Both the position numbers and the translations under genes were made by a program. Positions 17,183-26,148 of a DNA stretch of 64,000 nucleotides are shown here, in pieces; positions within the stretch are counted from its first letter, which is position 1; each line of letters opens with the position of its first letter. The notes under the pieces are model-generated. The model searched no databases. It saw only the letters and a list, made by a program, of their open reading frames with translations, and was not told where the DNA came from. Source of the DNA: RPQJ01 sp963793005 (GTDB lineage: Bacteria; Pseudomonadota; Gammaproteobacteria; Steroidobacterales; Steroidobacteraceae); the NCBI GenBank assembly GCA_963793005.1, contig CAWBYP010000002.1:2232001-2296000 (forward strand). Reading direction: 5' to 3'.

Positions 17183-17737
17183 ATGAACACCACATTCCTC
17201 AAGAACCTTCTCGTCACGCTGGCGGTTGCGCTGCCGCTCGCGCTGCCGTCGTCCGCATTTGGGGCATCCAAGTCAGAGCTCAACGCTTCCTCCAAGGCGG
17301 CGCTCAACAAACTGCTCGCGGAGGCGCCCGTCGCCGCCACGCTGAACGGGAAAGCCGTCGCGGTGCTGGTGTTCCCGAGCATCACCAAGGCCGGATTCAT
17401 GGTCGGCGGGCAGTATGGCGAGGGTGTGCTCTATGAGCGCGGCAAGCCGGTGGGCTACTACAACACCGCGGGCGCGTCGTACGGCCTGCAGATCGGGGCC
17501 CAGCAGTACGGTTATGCGATGTTCTTCATGACCAGGTCGGCGGTCAACTCGCTCAACTCCGCCGAGGGCTTCGAAGTCGGCGTCGGTCCGAGTGTCGTGG
17601 TCATCGACGAAGGCATGGGCAAGAACCTGACGACCAAGAACATGTCCGACGACGTCTACGCCATCGTGTTCAGCCAGAAAGGCCTTATGGCCGGCGTCGG
17701 CATCCAGGGCAACAAGATCACGAAGCTGAACAAGTAG
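17183..17737 (+). CDS. Secreted SYLF-domain (YSC84-like) lipid-binding protein
   Basis: 184 residues with a clear signal peptide (TLAVALPLALPSSAFGAS). The mature part starts KSELNASSKAALNKLLAEAP and contains AVAVLVFPSITKAGFMVGGQ and YGLQIGAQQYGYAMFFMT, the SYLF/Ysc84 actin-binding-like domain also known from bacterial periplasmic or outer-membrane-associated proteins. CAGGAG precedes the ATG at 17183 with a good spacing. Role in the envelope unknown. Monocistronic; the convergent gene starts at 17832. Confidence 0.85.
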   Translation: MNTTFLKNLLVTLAVALPLALPSSAFGASKSELNASSKAALNKLLAEAPVAATLNGKAVAVLVFPSITKAGFMVGGQYGEGVLYERGKPVGYYNTAGASYGLQIGAQQYGYAMFFMTRSAVNSLNSAEGFEVGVGPSVVVIDEGMGKNLTTKNMSDDVYAIVFSQKGLMAGVGIQGNKITKLNK

Positions 17738-17802
17738 GCGCCGCCAGGCGCCTGCTCTGGCCCGCCGCGAGATGGCGACGGGCTGCATCTGCTGTACGGG
17801 GC

Positions 17803-17823
17803 CGCGTTCGCATGGCGAACGCG
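17803..17823. terminator. Possible bidirectional terminator hairpin
   Basis: CGCGTTCG (17803-17810) pairs with CGAACGCG (17816-17823) around a 5-base loop, between two convergent genes. Only a short T-rich stretch follows, so termination strength is doubtful. Confidence 0.35.
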
Positions 17824-17831
17824 ATTTCCGC

Positions 17832-18065
17832 TCACTTCTTCAGCGTGAATTCCGCCGAACAGTAGGGGCACATCGCCCAGCCGGTCTTCTCGATCGCCAG
17901 GAACACGCGCGGGTGCGAGTTCCACAGTTGCATCCCGGGCATCGGGCACGACAGCGGCAGGTCGTCCTGCGTCACTTCATACAGGTTCTGGGCGTTAGGC
18001 TGGATGAGCCTGTCGCTGGATTCTGCCGTCACGGCGCGCACCTGGGGTTGGATCTGGTCGTGCAT
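17832..18065 (-). CDS. Zinc-finger CHCC-domain protein
   Basis: 77 residues. The C-terminal half SCPMPGMQLWNSHPRVFLAIEKTGWAMCPYCS is split across a C-x-H-x-C-x2-C arrangement typical of zf-CHCC proteins related to the mitochondrial complex I subunit NDUFS6. In bacteria these small proteins often sit beside LPS or amino-acid genes; their function is unknown. It begins 24 bp upstream of the 3' end of the GT9 gene on the same strand and is probably transcribed with it. Confidence 0.8.
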   Translation of the reverse strand: MHDQIQPQVRAVTAESSDRLIQPNAQNLYEVTQDDLPLSCPMPGMQLWNSHPRVFLAIEKTGWAMCPYCSAEFTLKK

Positions 18066-18088
18066 TATCGCCGAGGTGCGTCACGCCG

Positions 18089-19165
18089 TCAGCCAGTCGG
18101 AGTTCGCGGCGCACCGGCCGCCATCAGCGCGTCCAGGCGCTGCACCGCATCGTCCACGGTGACCAGTTCCATCACCCCGGGACGCTCGATCTTGGTGGTC
18201 CACGGGATTTCGCCGGCTGGTTTGCCCAGATACTGGATGGCCGCTTCATCGTAGCGGTCCACGCAGTGCGGCCGGCTGTAGTAGGGGCCGCTCCGGGCCG
18301 GGTTGGTGGCCGCGTACAGACCGACCACCGGTGTGCCCACGGTTGTGGCCATGTGGGCAGGCCCGGAGTCAGGAGTGACCAGCACGGTCGCCCGAGCGAT
18401 CGTTGCGAGCAGTTCCAGCAGCGTGTCCTTGCCGACCAGGTTGATACACGGGCCCCGCATCAGTTGCTCGATACGCGCGCCGTATTCAAGCTCGAGTGGA
18501 CTTCGTCCGCCGCAGATGAGAGTCCGCAGGCCGTGTCGGGCCGCCGCATGATCGGCCAGCGCCGAGTAGCGTTCGGCGCTCCAGTTACGCAGCGCGTGGC
18601 TTGAGCAGGGGCTCAAGACCAGCGTCGGCTGCCGGTCCGGGACCACGCGCCTCGCGTGCTCCAGCGCCGATTCCGGCAGCGGGATGTCCCAGCGCATCGA
18701 GCGGCCGCGGATGCCCAGCCGCCCAGCGAAGCCGAACAGGCCGTCCAGCACGTGCTCACGGCCACGTGCCTCGATGCGATCCGTCGTGAAGAGCCACTGA
18801 GCCTCGCGCGCCCGCGCGCGGTCGAACCCGAGCTTCACCCGGGCCGGGATGACCGCTGCTGCAAGGCTTGCCCGCAGCGCGAGCTGCATGTGCAGCAGGG
18901 CGTCAAACCGCCGGCCAGCCATCCGCCGCCGCAGGTCGCGGTAGCCGGCCGCGCCCGCCTTCTTGTCGAATACGATGAACTCGATGCCGGGTATGTGCCC
19001 CAGCAATCGGTGCTCCAGCCCGCCGAGGACCCACGTGATCCGGGTGCCGGGCCATTGGTCCTGGATGCTGCGCACCACCGGAAGCACGTGGCAGACGTCG
19101 CCCAGCGCCGACAGTCGGAGCACGCAGATGCTGTCGGGCGGCGAGTCGAACAATGGCGGTTGCAT
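18089..19165 (-). CDS. Glycosyltransferase family 9 (LPS heptosyltransferase-like)
   Basis: 358 residues. ICVLRLSALGDVCHVLPVV at the N-terminus, SPCSSHALRNWSAERYS in the middle and VTPDSGPAHMATTVGTPVVG followed by NPARSGPY near residue 300 are the GT9/RfaC-RfaF signatures. It would add a heptose (or similar sugar) from ADP-heptose to the Kdo of lipid A-core on the cytoplasmic face. The kdkA-waaA pair lies divergently 139 bp away, which fits inner-core assembly; Kdo-kinase-containing organisms often have this arrangement. The ATG at 19165 is the first start with homology; no strong ribosome-binding site was seen. Could be RfaC- or RfaF-like. Confidence 0.88.
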   Translation of the reverse strand: MQPPLFDSPPDSICVLRLSALGDVCHVLPVVRSIQDQWPGTRITWVLGGLEHRLLGHIPGIEFIVFDKKAGAAGYRDLRRRMAGRRFDALLHMQLALRASLAAAVIPARVKLGFDRARAREAQWLFTTDRIEARGREHVLDGLFGFAGRLGIRGRSMRWDIPLPESALEHARRVVPDRQPTLVLSPCSSHALRNWSAERYSALADHAAARHGLRTLICGGRSPLELEYGARIEQLMRGPCINLVGKDTLLELLATIARATVLVTPDSGPAHMATTVGTPVVGLYAATNPARSGPYYSRPHCVDRYDEAAIQYLGKPAGEIPWTTKIERPGVMELVTVDDAVQRLDALMAAGAPRTPTG

Positions 19166-19304
19166 GCGGGGCAATGGGGATGGAAATGCGGGTGCTTGGC
19201 GAAAGAGTGGCGGACGACTGACAGGTAATGGTGGGCCAGTGGCCAGGAATGGTAGGCAGCGGCGATCCGATGGTGAACAATCCGTGCCGGACTCGAAAGG
19301 AACC

Positions 19305-20081
19305 ATGAACTCGGTGAGCGCAGGCCCGGAACTCGAACTGCGCATCGCGTGCGGCGCGATGCTATACGATGCGTCGCGCATGGACCAGCCGGGCCCAGAT
19401 GCGTTCGAGCGCGACCACTGGCGCCAGCGTGGGGCGCTGGAGGAGGTCGCGGGCGGTCGTGGGACCGTCGCATTCATCCACGACGCAAACCGGCGCTGGG
19501 TGCTCCGCCACTACCGTCGCGGTGGATTGGTCGCGCGCTTCCTCGACGACACCTACCTCTACACGGGCGAGGCCCGCACGCGGGCGTACGCCGAATTCCG
19601 GCTGCTGCGCCGCCTGCGCGAGTGGAACCTGCCGGTCCCGGTGCCGGTTGCTGCGCGGTACCTGCGGGCCGGGCTCGTGTATCGCGCCGACCTGGTCACC
19701 GAGGAACTGCCGACCCGGCTGACGCTGGCCCAGGCGCTCACTTCCGGCCCGCTCGAGCAAGCTACATGGCGGGCCATTGGCCGCTGCATCGCTGGCCTGC
19801 ACGCGCGTGGCGTGCAGCACGCGGACCTGAACGCCCACAACCTGCTGCTCGGCGCCGGCGGCGAGGTCTACGTGCTGGATTTCGACCGTGGGCGCATCCG
19901 CGCGCGCGGCGCCTGGGAAGACCGGGTGCTCACGCGACTGCGCAGGTCGCTGGACAAAGTCACTGCCGGCCTGCCGGCGGGCCGCTTTGGCGAAGCAGAG
20001 TGGCAGTGGCTGCTCGACGGCGTCACTGGTGTCAACGGCGGCGATGGAATCGGCGGCATCAGCAGCGTCGCTGGCGCGTGA
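19305..20081 (+). CDS. kdkA: 3-deoxy-D-manno-octulosonic acid kinase
   Basis: 258 residues. A protein-kinase-like fold with GVQHADLNAHNLLL (catalytic loop, about residue 169) and VYVLDFDRGRI (metal-binding), plus WVLRHYRRGGLVARFLDDTY typical of KdkA. It phosphorylates the Kdo residue of Kdo-lipid A in organisms that attach a single Kdo. AAAGG precedes the ATG at 19305. It overlaps waaA by 4 bp (GTGA at 20078-20081), so the two are co-translated; both act on the same Kdo. Confidence 0.93.
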   Translation: MNSVSAGPELELRIACGAMLYDASRMDQPGPDAFERDHWRQRGALEEVAGGRGTVAFIHDANRRWVLRHYRRGGLVARFLDDTYLYTGEARTRAYAEFRLLRRLREWNLPVPVPVAARYLRAGLVYRADLVTEELPTRLTLAQALTSGPLEQATWRAIGRCIAGLHARGVQHADLNAHNLLLGAGGEVYVLDFDRGRIRARGAWEDRVLTRLRRSLDKVTAGLPAGRFGEAEWQWLLDGVTGVNGGDGIGGISSVAGA

Positions 20082-21409
20082 ATCGATTGCGCATCCTCTA
20101 CCTGCTGCTCACCCATCTCCTTGCCCCGATCGTGATCGCGGTTGAAGGCTGGCGCGAGCTGCGCGATCCGGCGCAACGCGGGCGCGTGAAGCAGCGCCTC
20201 GGGTTCGTGACGCCGCAGTCGAAGCCGGGTTGCGTCTGGGTTCATGCCGTGTCGGTGGGTGAGGTGCAGGCCGCGGCAGCGCTGGTGCGCGAATTGAAGC
20301 AGCGTGTACCCGGGTTGGATATCGTGCTCACCACGGTGACTGCGACCGGCGCCGAGCGGGCAAGGACGATCTTCGGCCCGGAAGTCGGTCACTGCTATCT
20401 GCCCTACGATCTTCCTGGAGCCGTGCGGCGATTCCTCGATCGCATCCGCCCGAGCCTGGCGATCATGCTCGAGACCGAAATCTGGCCGACGCTGTATCGC
20501 GAAATCGGGCGACGAAACCTGCCACTGGCAATCGCAAGCGCACGGATCTCGGACCGGTCCGTGGGCCGTTATCGCCGCATGTCCTCGCTGGTCCGTGAAT
20601 CGCTGTCCGGAAACGTCTCGGTCGGTGCGCAGACACCGGCCGACGCCGCGCGCTTCCTGGCGCTGGGTGCCGACCAGGGCAAGCTGCGCGTAACCGGCAA
20701 CGTGAAGTTCGACCTGCAGATTCCAGAGGCGATAGTGGCTGCGGGGCGCGAGCTGCGCAGCAGCCGCGCACACGGTCGACCGGTGTGGATCGCCGGCAGC
20801 ACGCACGAGGGCGAGGAGGCGGCCGCGCTGGCCGCGCATGCAATCATTCGGTCACGGTATCCCTCGGCGCTGCTGCTGCTGGTGCCACGGCATCCGCAGC
20901 GCTTCGAGGCCGTCCAGGCGCTGCTCGCGAAGAGCGGGAGCCGGTACGCGAAGCGAAGCTCGGGCTCGCCGCCCGCGGCGCAGGACGAGGTGTACCTGGT
21001 CGATACGATCGGCGAGCTGCAGATGTTCTATGCGGCCGCGGACGTGGCGTTCGTCGGCGGCAGCCTGGTGCCGGTGGGCGGCCACAGCCTGCTCGAGCCG
21101 GCGCTGCTGGGCCTGCCGGTGATCGCAGGCCCGTGGATGCAGAATGCCCGGGAAGTGGCCGAACTGCTGGCCGGGGCCGGGGCGCTCACGACGGTGCGCA
21201 GCGGTGATCAGCTCGCCGCCCGGGTGCTCGAATGTTTCGACGATCCGGGGCGTGCGCGTGCCGAAGCTGCGAAAGGCCGCGACGCTGTCGCTGCAAATCG
21301 CGGCGCGGTCGGCCGGATTGTCGAGATGGTGCTGCCGCTGCTCAGGGCGTCGGAATCTGCTCCGGCCTCGGCAACTGCAACGGAGCGGCCGTCGTCAGGT
21401 AGTCATTGA
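20078..21409 (+). CDS. waaA: Kdo transferase WaaA
   Basis: 443 residues with a GTG start that overlaps the kdkA stop. An N-terminal membrane anchor (LRILYLLLTHLLAPIVIAVE) is followed by the GT30 domain: WVHAVSVGEVQAAAALVREL, MLETEIWPTLYREIGRRN, and FVGGSLVPVGGHSLLEPALL near residue 328. It transfers Kdo from CMP-Kdo to lipid IVA. Because it is coupled to kdkA, it is probably monofunctional, adding one Kdo. Its 3' end overlaps the convergent tolC-like gene by 68 bp. Confidence 0.96.
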   Translation: MNRLRILYLLLTHLLAPIVIAVEGWRELRDPAQRGRVKQRLGFVTPQSKPGCVWVHAVSVGEVQAAAALVRELKQRVPGLDIVLTTVTATGAERARTIFGPEVGHCYLPYDLPGAVRRFLDRIRPSLAIMLETEIWPTLYREIGRRNLPLAIASARISDRSVGRYRRMSSLVRESLSGNVSVGAQTPADAARFLALGADQGKLRVTGNVKFDLQIPEAIVAAGRELRSSRAHGRPVWIAGSTHEGEEAAALAAHAIIRSRYPSALLLLVPRHPQRFEAVQALLAKSGSRYAKRSSGSPPAAQDEVYLVDTIGELQMFYAAADVAFVGGSLVPVGGHSLLEPALLGLPVIAGPWMQNAREVAELLAGAGALTTVRSGDQLAARVLECFDDPGRARAEAAKGRDAVAANRGAVGRIVEMVLPLLRASESAPASATATERPSSGSH

Positions 21410-22802
21410 TTGAGCCCAGGTCGCCGGGTGCGAGCACGCCGGCCGCCGATTTCAGGCGAACGACGTTGACCAGGTAGTCGTAGCGGCTGCGCGCGTAGTC
21501 GCGCTGGGCCTCGAAAAGCCGCCTGCGCGCGTCCAGCACGTCCACGGTGGTGCGCGTACCGACCTCGAACCCTGCCTCGGTCGCCTCGAGCGCGGTCTGG
21601 TTCGACGCCACCGCTTGCTTCAGCGCCTTGACGCGCGCCTTCTCCGCCACCACGCCGAACCATGCGTCGCGGGTCTCGCGATTCGCACCGCGCAGCGCGC
21701 CCTCGAGTTTTTCCCGCGAGGCGCGGTGCAGGTACACCTGCTCGCGAACCTGCGACCGAGTGACGCCGCCGCTGAAGATCGGCACCGTAACCTGGACGCC
21801 ATAGGTGTCCTGCGTCTGGTTGGCATCGGCCGGTCCGGTTACCGGCGTGCCTCCGGTGACCTTGTTCGTCTGGGTTGCATCGGACGAGTACTGCCCGTAA
21901 TTCGCATACAGTTCGACCGTCGGCATGTGTCCGGACTCGGCGATCTTGACGTTTGTCTTCGCGATGTCGACGCCCAGGCGCGCCGCGATGACGTCCAGGT
22001 TCTGGGTTTCCGCTTTCGTCACCCAGGTGGCCTGGTCGCCGGGCTCAGGCTGGTCCAGCGGCATGTTCTCGGCGGGCTTCACCAGTTCCTGGTAGTCCTC
22101 GCCGGTGAGTTCACGCAGGAACTCGTGCGCGGTGGCAAGAGATCGCTTGGCCAGGATGACACCGGCGGTGGCGTTGTCGTGCGCGGCTCGCGCTTCCTGC
22201 ACGTCGGTGATAGCAATCAGGCCGACCTCGAAGCGCTTCTCAGCCTGCTCGAGTTGACGGGTCACGGCCTGCAGGGTCGCGTCGGCGGCATCGAGCGTGT
22301 CCTCGGCCGCGAGCACGTCGAAATAGCGGCCGGCGACGCGCACCAGCAGGTTCTGCTCGGCCGCGCGGTAATTCGCTTCTGCCAGCGCCACCTCGGAATC
22401 GGCCCGCTGCAGTGTCTGCCACTGGCTCCAGTTGAAAACAGTCTGGGTCGCCTGGGCCTGGTAGCGCCAGAAGTCCGACTCCCTCGTCTGTGAGTTGTTG
22501 ACGTTGACGATTTCCGGCGGCGTCGCGGGGTTGTTGTCCAGGTCGACGGCCTGCGGAAACGTCGAGGACCCGCGGATGTTGTCGCGGGCTGCCGAACCGG
22601 TCGCGCTGACCTGCGGAAACAGCAGTCCTCGCGCCTGTGGCTTGACCTCGAGCGCTGCCATGCGGCGCGCCTGGGCCTCGAGGATCTGCGGGTCACTCTT
22701 CGCGGCAGCCTGGTAGACCTCCATCAGGTCTGCAGACCACGCGCTCGCCGAGAGCAGCGCGAGCGTGATTCCGAACGCGAGGATCGAGCTTTTCTTGTGC
22801 AT
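21342..22802 (-). CDS. tolC: TolC family outer-membrane channel protein
   Basis: 486 residues with a signal peptide (ILAFGITLALLSASAWS) and start of mature protein ADLMEVYQAAAKSDPQILEA, as in TolC. Two long helical OEP repeats are seen, with RAADSEVALAEANYRAAEQ-like coiled segments and RTTVDVLDARRRLFEAQRDY in the second half, the classic TolC signature. It forms the trimeric tunnel used by tripartite exporters and type I secretion. The last 68 bp are shared with waaA on the opposite strand. pcm lies directly upstream, a common pairing in gammaproteobacteria. Confidence 0.95.
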   Translation of the reverse strand: MHKKSSILAFGITLALLSASAWSADLMEVYQAAAKSDPQILEAQARRMAALEVKPQARGLLFPQVSATGSAARDNIRGSSTFPQAVDLDNNPATPPEIVNVNNSQTRESDFWRYQAQATQTVFNWSQWQTLQRADSEVALAEANYRAAEQNLLVRVAGRYFDVLAAEDTLDAADATLQAVTRQLEQAEKRFEVGLIAITDVQEARAAHDNATAGVILAKRSLATAHEFLRELTGEDYQELVKPAENMPLDQPEPGDQATWVTKAETQNLDVIAARLGVDIAKTNVKIAESGHMPTVELYANYGQYSSDATQTNKVTGGTPVTGPADANQTQDTYGVQVTVPIFSGGVTRSQVREQVYLHRASREKLEGALRGANRETRDAWFGVVAEKARVKALKQAVASNQTALEATEAGFEVGTRTTVDVLDARRRLFEAQRDYARSRYDYLVNVVRLKSAAGVLAPGDLGSINDYLTTAAPLQLPRPEQIPTP

Positions 22803-22855
22803 GCACTCACCGTCTGGCGGGTTGAGCCGCCCTGGGTCAACTAGTGTTGTAGTAG

Positions 22856-22864
22856 ACTATATCA
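22856..22864 (-). promoter_or_regulatory. Extended -10 promoter candidate for tolC
   Basis: On the minus strand the sequence TGATATAGT (22864-22856) is an extended -10 (TGnTATAAT-like), about 54 bp upstream of the tolC start codon and in the only AT-rich stretch of the pcm-tolC gap. A good -35 is not evident, which is tolerated with an extended -10. Confidence 0.45.
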
Positions 22865-22893
22865 CTTGCCGGGTTACTGGCTAGCCCGGCCGA

Positions 22894-23547
22894 TCAGAAA
22901 ACGAATCGGGAAGGCTGCCGGGCGTGGACCAGCGGTTCCACCACCGTTTCAAACAGGCTTTCCCTCAGCCACTCGCCACGGCCGACGCGGGTGACCAGCC
23001 GGGCTTCCATGACCGGCCCCTCGCCGACCACGACGAACAGGCGGCCGCCCACGGCCAGGCATTTCTCGAAACGGGGGTCGTGGACCGGGAGCGAACCGGT
23101 CAGCGCGATCACGTCGTACTCGACTTCCGGTGCCAGCGTCATCGCGTCCATCGTCTCCACGGCCACGTTGCCGATTCCGCTGCGCGCGAGGTTCTCGCGC
23201 GCGGCATTGGCCAGGTCCGGGAAGATCTCCAGCGTCCGGACCTGCCGCGCAAGCCCGCCCAGGCACGCCGCGAACCAGCCGCTCCCCGTGCCGACCTCGA
23301 GCACGCCGTCGTCGTGCCGGATCGCGAGCGCCTGCAGGATGCGTCCCTCGACTTTCGGCGACAGCATCGCCTGCCCATGTCCAAGCGGCACGCGCATGTC
23401 GGCGAGCGCGAGGTCGCGGTAGCCGGGCGGTGCGAATTCCTCGCGCGGCAGCCGACCCATGACATCCAGCACGTCGGCATCGAGTACGTCCCAGGCACGG
23501 ACCTGCTGTTCGATCATCTGGCGGCGGGCGGAAGCGACATCGAGCAT
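22894..23547 (-). CDS. pcm: Protein-L-isoaspartate O-methyltransferase
   Basis: 217 residues. ARRQMIEQQVRAWDVLD, the PREEFAPPGYRDLALAD segment and the SAM-binding VLEVGTGSGWFAACLGGLA (about residue 83) are those of the PCMT family; the LGHGQAMLSPKVEGRILQAL helix also fits. It methylates isoaspartyl residues in damaged proteins, starting repair. Upstream neighbour of tolC with 91 bp between them. Divergent from the GGDEF-EAL gene. Confidence 0.93.
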   Translation of the reverse strand: MLDVASARRQMIEQQVRAWDVLDADVLDVMGRLPREEFAPPGYRDLALADMRVPLGHGQAMLSPKVEGRILQALAIRHDDGVLEVGTGSGWFAACLGGLARQVRTLEIFPDLANAARENLARSGIGNVAVETMDAMTLAPEVEYDVIALTGSLPVHDPRFEKCLAVGGRLFVVVGEGPVMEARLVTRVGRGEWLRESLFETVVEPLVHARQPSRFVF

Positions 23548-23762
23548 GTTGATACGTCCGGAATGGCGGAATCCGCGGCTGATGGCCCGGCGAGGCGCGA
23601 AGGTTAAGGACTCGCATCGCCGACCACAAGTCGTTCCTTACCGGTGATTATGGTGAATCCGAAGGGTGCGCGCGACTCGTTCCGCTATGCTGCCGCGACG
23701 AAATCGTACAACGACAATTTCCGGGGAAATCACAGCGTGTCGAACGCATCGGTCCGGAGGAC

Positions 23763-26069
23763 ATGGCCAGTCCCGCAAATGACCTGCTGATCGCCGCGCT
23801 GGCCATACTGGCCCCGCTTGCCGTGCTGCTCGCCGTGCTCCTGTACCGGCGGCAGCGCGAGGCGGCGCACTTGCGCGAGATCGGCGAGCGGCTGGCGGCG
23901 GTTGCCGAGACCGGCGACCTGGCGGAGCGGCTGTCGCCCCACGCGGCCGGCGGCAGCGCGGAAGGCCTCGCCGGGCATGCCGACCGCCTGCTCGAGAGAC
24001 TTCAGAAGGAAAGCTCTTCACGCGCTGAACGCGAGCACGTATACCGGCGCCTGACAGAAGCGATGCACGAAGGGGTCGCCGTCGACTGCAACGGTATTGC
24101 GCTCGCCAACGCCCGCTTTGCAGAGCTCTGCGGCGCGGCATCTCCGGCACAGCTCGCGGGCAGGCAACTGGTCGATCTCGTGCATCCCGATTTCGCGGAC
24201 CTGCTCGGCGAGATCCTGCGTCGGCATCGCGCCGGCGAACCCTCGCCCGAGCGCTTCGAGGCCGAACTGCGCTCAACGGACGGCCCGGGCCAGCGTCTCG
24301 AATTCGCGTTCCAGCCCACCAGCTACGAGGGCCAGCGTGCGCTGCTGGTGTCCGCGGTCGAGATGAGCGGGCGATCCGACGCCGGGCCCGACAACCGCGG
24401 TCGCGGTACCGCCTGGGAGGCGCTCGACGCGCTGGGCGAGGGGGTCATCACCACCGACGCGGAGGGCCGGATCGTCTACGTCAATCAATCCGGCGAGCAA
24501 CTGATCGGAAAGCCGGCGGCGGAAGCGTTGGGGCGCAGCCTGCAGGAAGTGATCAGCCTGGTCGACGAGGATGACCGCAAGGCCCTCGGTGACCCGGTCC
24601 GGCAGTGCCTGGGCACCGGCGCGAGAGTGCACATCGGCCGGCGTGGCATGGTGGTGTCGAACGACAGCGGCGGCGAGCGCTCGATCGAACTCACCGTCTC
24701 GCCACTGCGCGACGCGAACGGCGTCGTATCGGGCACCGTGATTACGCTGCGAGACGTGAGTGACCTGCGCGGCCTCACGCGGCAGATGTCCTACCAGGCG
24801 AGCCACGATGCGCTCACAGGGCTGGTGAACCGTCGCGAATTCGAGAACCGGCTGCAGGAGTCGCTGGAGGCCGCGCACAGCGGAACAGCGCGCCACGTCC
24901 TCTGTTATCTCGACCTGGATCGCTTCAAGGCGGTGAACGACGAATGCGGTCACGTGGCCGGCGACAGCATGTTGCGAGAGGTCGCCGCGCTCATCAAGGA
25001 AGAGGTCCGTGACTCCGACACGGTGGCGAGGGTCGGCGGCGATGAATTCGGTGTGCTGCTGGTCGGGTGCCCGCTCGAGAAGGCCCGGCAGATCGCCGAT
25101 GACATCGTGCGTGCGGTCGGTGACTTCCGCTTCGTCTGGAAGGACAAGATCTTCAACGTGGGTGTGAGCGTGGGCCTGGTCGAAGTCTCGCGCGAGAGCG
25201 GGTCGCTCGAGGACCTGATCGGGGCCGCCGACTCAGCCTGCTACGTCGCAAAGAAGCAGGGTGGTCGCGTGCACGTCTATTCGGCGCGCGATGAGGCCGC
25301 CGCGCGCCAGCGTGGCGAGATCCACTGGCTGCAGTTGCTGCAGTCGGCGCTCAAGGACGGCAGCTTCGAGCTTCACGCGCAGCCGATCGTTGCCGTGGAC
25401 GCGCAGGTTACAGTCGGGCCTGGCCTCGAGGTGCTGCTCAGGCTGCGTGACGAGGACGGCTCCATCATCGCGCCGGGCGAGTTCATGGCGGCTGCGGAGC
25501 GCTACCGCCTGATGCCGCACGTCGACCGCTGGGTCGTGCAGACTTCGCTGGCTGCGCTCGGCCGAGGCGCCGTGCGCCTGGCCTCGGGCCGCAGCCTGTG
25601 CATCAACCTGTCCGGACAGACGCTCGGCGACGCGGCGTTCCTCGAGTTCGTGGTCGATTGCCTCGACCGTACCGGCGTCGCGCCTGACCGGGTCTGCTTC
25701 GAGGTCACCGAGAACTCGGTCATCACCAATATCGAGCACGCGCGGCGCTTCATCGGCGTGCTGCACGGCATGGGCTGCCGCTTCGCGCTGGACGATTTCG
25801 GACGCGGGCTCAGCTCGTTCTCGAACCTGAAGAACCTGTCGCTGGACTACCTGAAGATCGACGGCTACTTCATCCGCAACCTCGCATCCGACAACGTCAA
25901 CCAGGCGATGGTCACCGCGATGATCAAGCTGGCCCGCTCGCTGAATTTCCAGATCGTGGCCGAGCATGTCGAGGACATGAGCGCGCTGGACTCGGCGCGC
26001 CGGATGGGCGTGGACTTCGTGCAGGGCTACCAGGTCGGGAGGCCGCAGCCCCTGGCGCTTGCGGGCTGA
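23763..26069 (+). CDS. Membrane-anchored PAS-PAS-GGDEF-EAL c-di-GMP protein
   Basis: 768 residues. One N-terminal membrane helix (about 5-27), two PAS domains (about 95-205 and 220-340), a GGDEF domain with an intact RVGGDEFGVLL near residue 423, and an EAL domain with EVLLRL near residue 555 (the ExLxR catalytic motif), FEVTENSVITN, LDDFGRGLSSF, YLKIDGYFI and AEHVED. Both active sites look complete, although the third catalytic region is AEHVE rather than AEGVE. The protein may make or degrade c-di-GMP, switched by the PAS sensors. Monocistronic with a 215-bp divergent promoter region shared with pcm. Confidence 0.92.
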   Translation: MASPANDLLIAALAILAPLAVLLAVLLYRRQREAAHLREIGERLAAVAETGDLAERLSPHAAGGSAEGLAGHADRLLERLQKESSSRAEREHVYRRLTEAMHEGVAVDCNGIALANARFAELCGAASPAQLAGRQLVDLVHPDFADLLGEILRRHRAGEPSPERFEAELRSTDGPGQRLEFAFQPTSYEGQRALLVSAVEMSGRSDAGPDNRGRGTAWEALDALGEGVITTDAEGRIVYVNQSGEQLIGKPAAEALGRSLQEVISLVDEDDRKALGDPVRQCLGTGARVHIGRRGMVVSNDSGGERSIELTVSPLRDANGVVSGTVITLRDVSDLRGLTRQMSYQASHDALTGLVNRREFENRLQESLEAAHSGTARHVLCYLDLDRFKAVNDECGHVAGDSMLREVAALIKEEVRDSDTVARVGGDEFGVLLVGCPLEKARQIADDIVRAVGDFRFVWKDKIFNVGVSVGLVEVSRESGSLEDLIGAADSACYVAKKQGGRVHVYSARDEAAARQRGEIHWLQLLQSALKDGSFELHAQPIVAVDAQVTVGPGLEVLLRLRDEDGSIIAPGEFMAAAERYRLMPHVDRWVVQTSLAALGRGAVRLASGRSLCINLSGQTLGDAAFLEFVVDCLDRTGVAPDRVCFEVTENSVITNIEHARRFIGVLHGMGCRFALDDFGRGLSSFSNLKNLSLDYLKIDGYFIRNLASDNVNQAMVTAMIKLARSLNFQIVAEHVEDMSALDSARRMGVDFVQGYQVGRPQPLALAG

Positions 26070-26148
26070 AGTGCCCGGCGGGCCGGGCCCGCAGAGGGGG
26101 GCATTCGCCGGGCGTGAGTGAAACGCCGATCTCCGCTATCTTTGTGCG

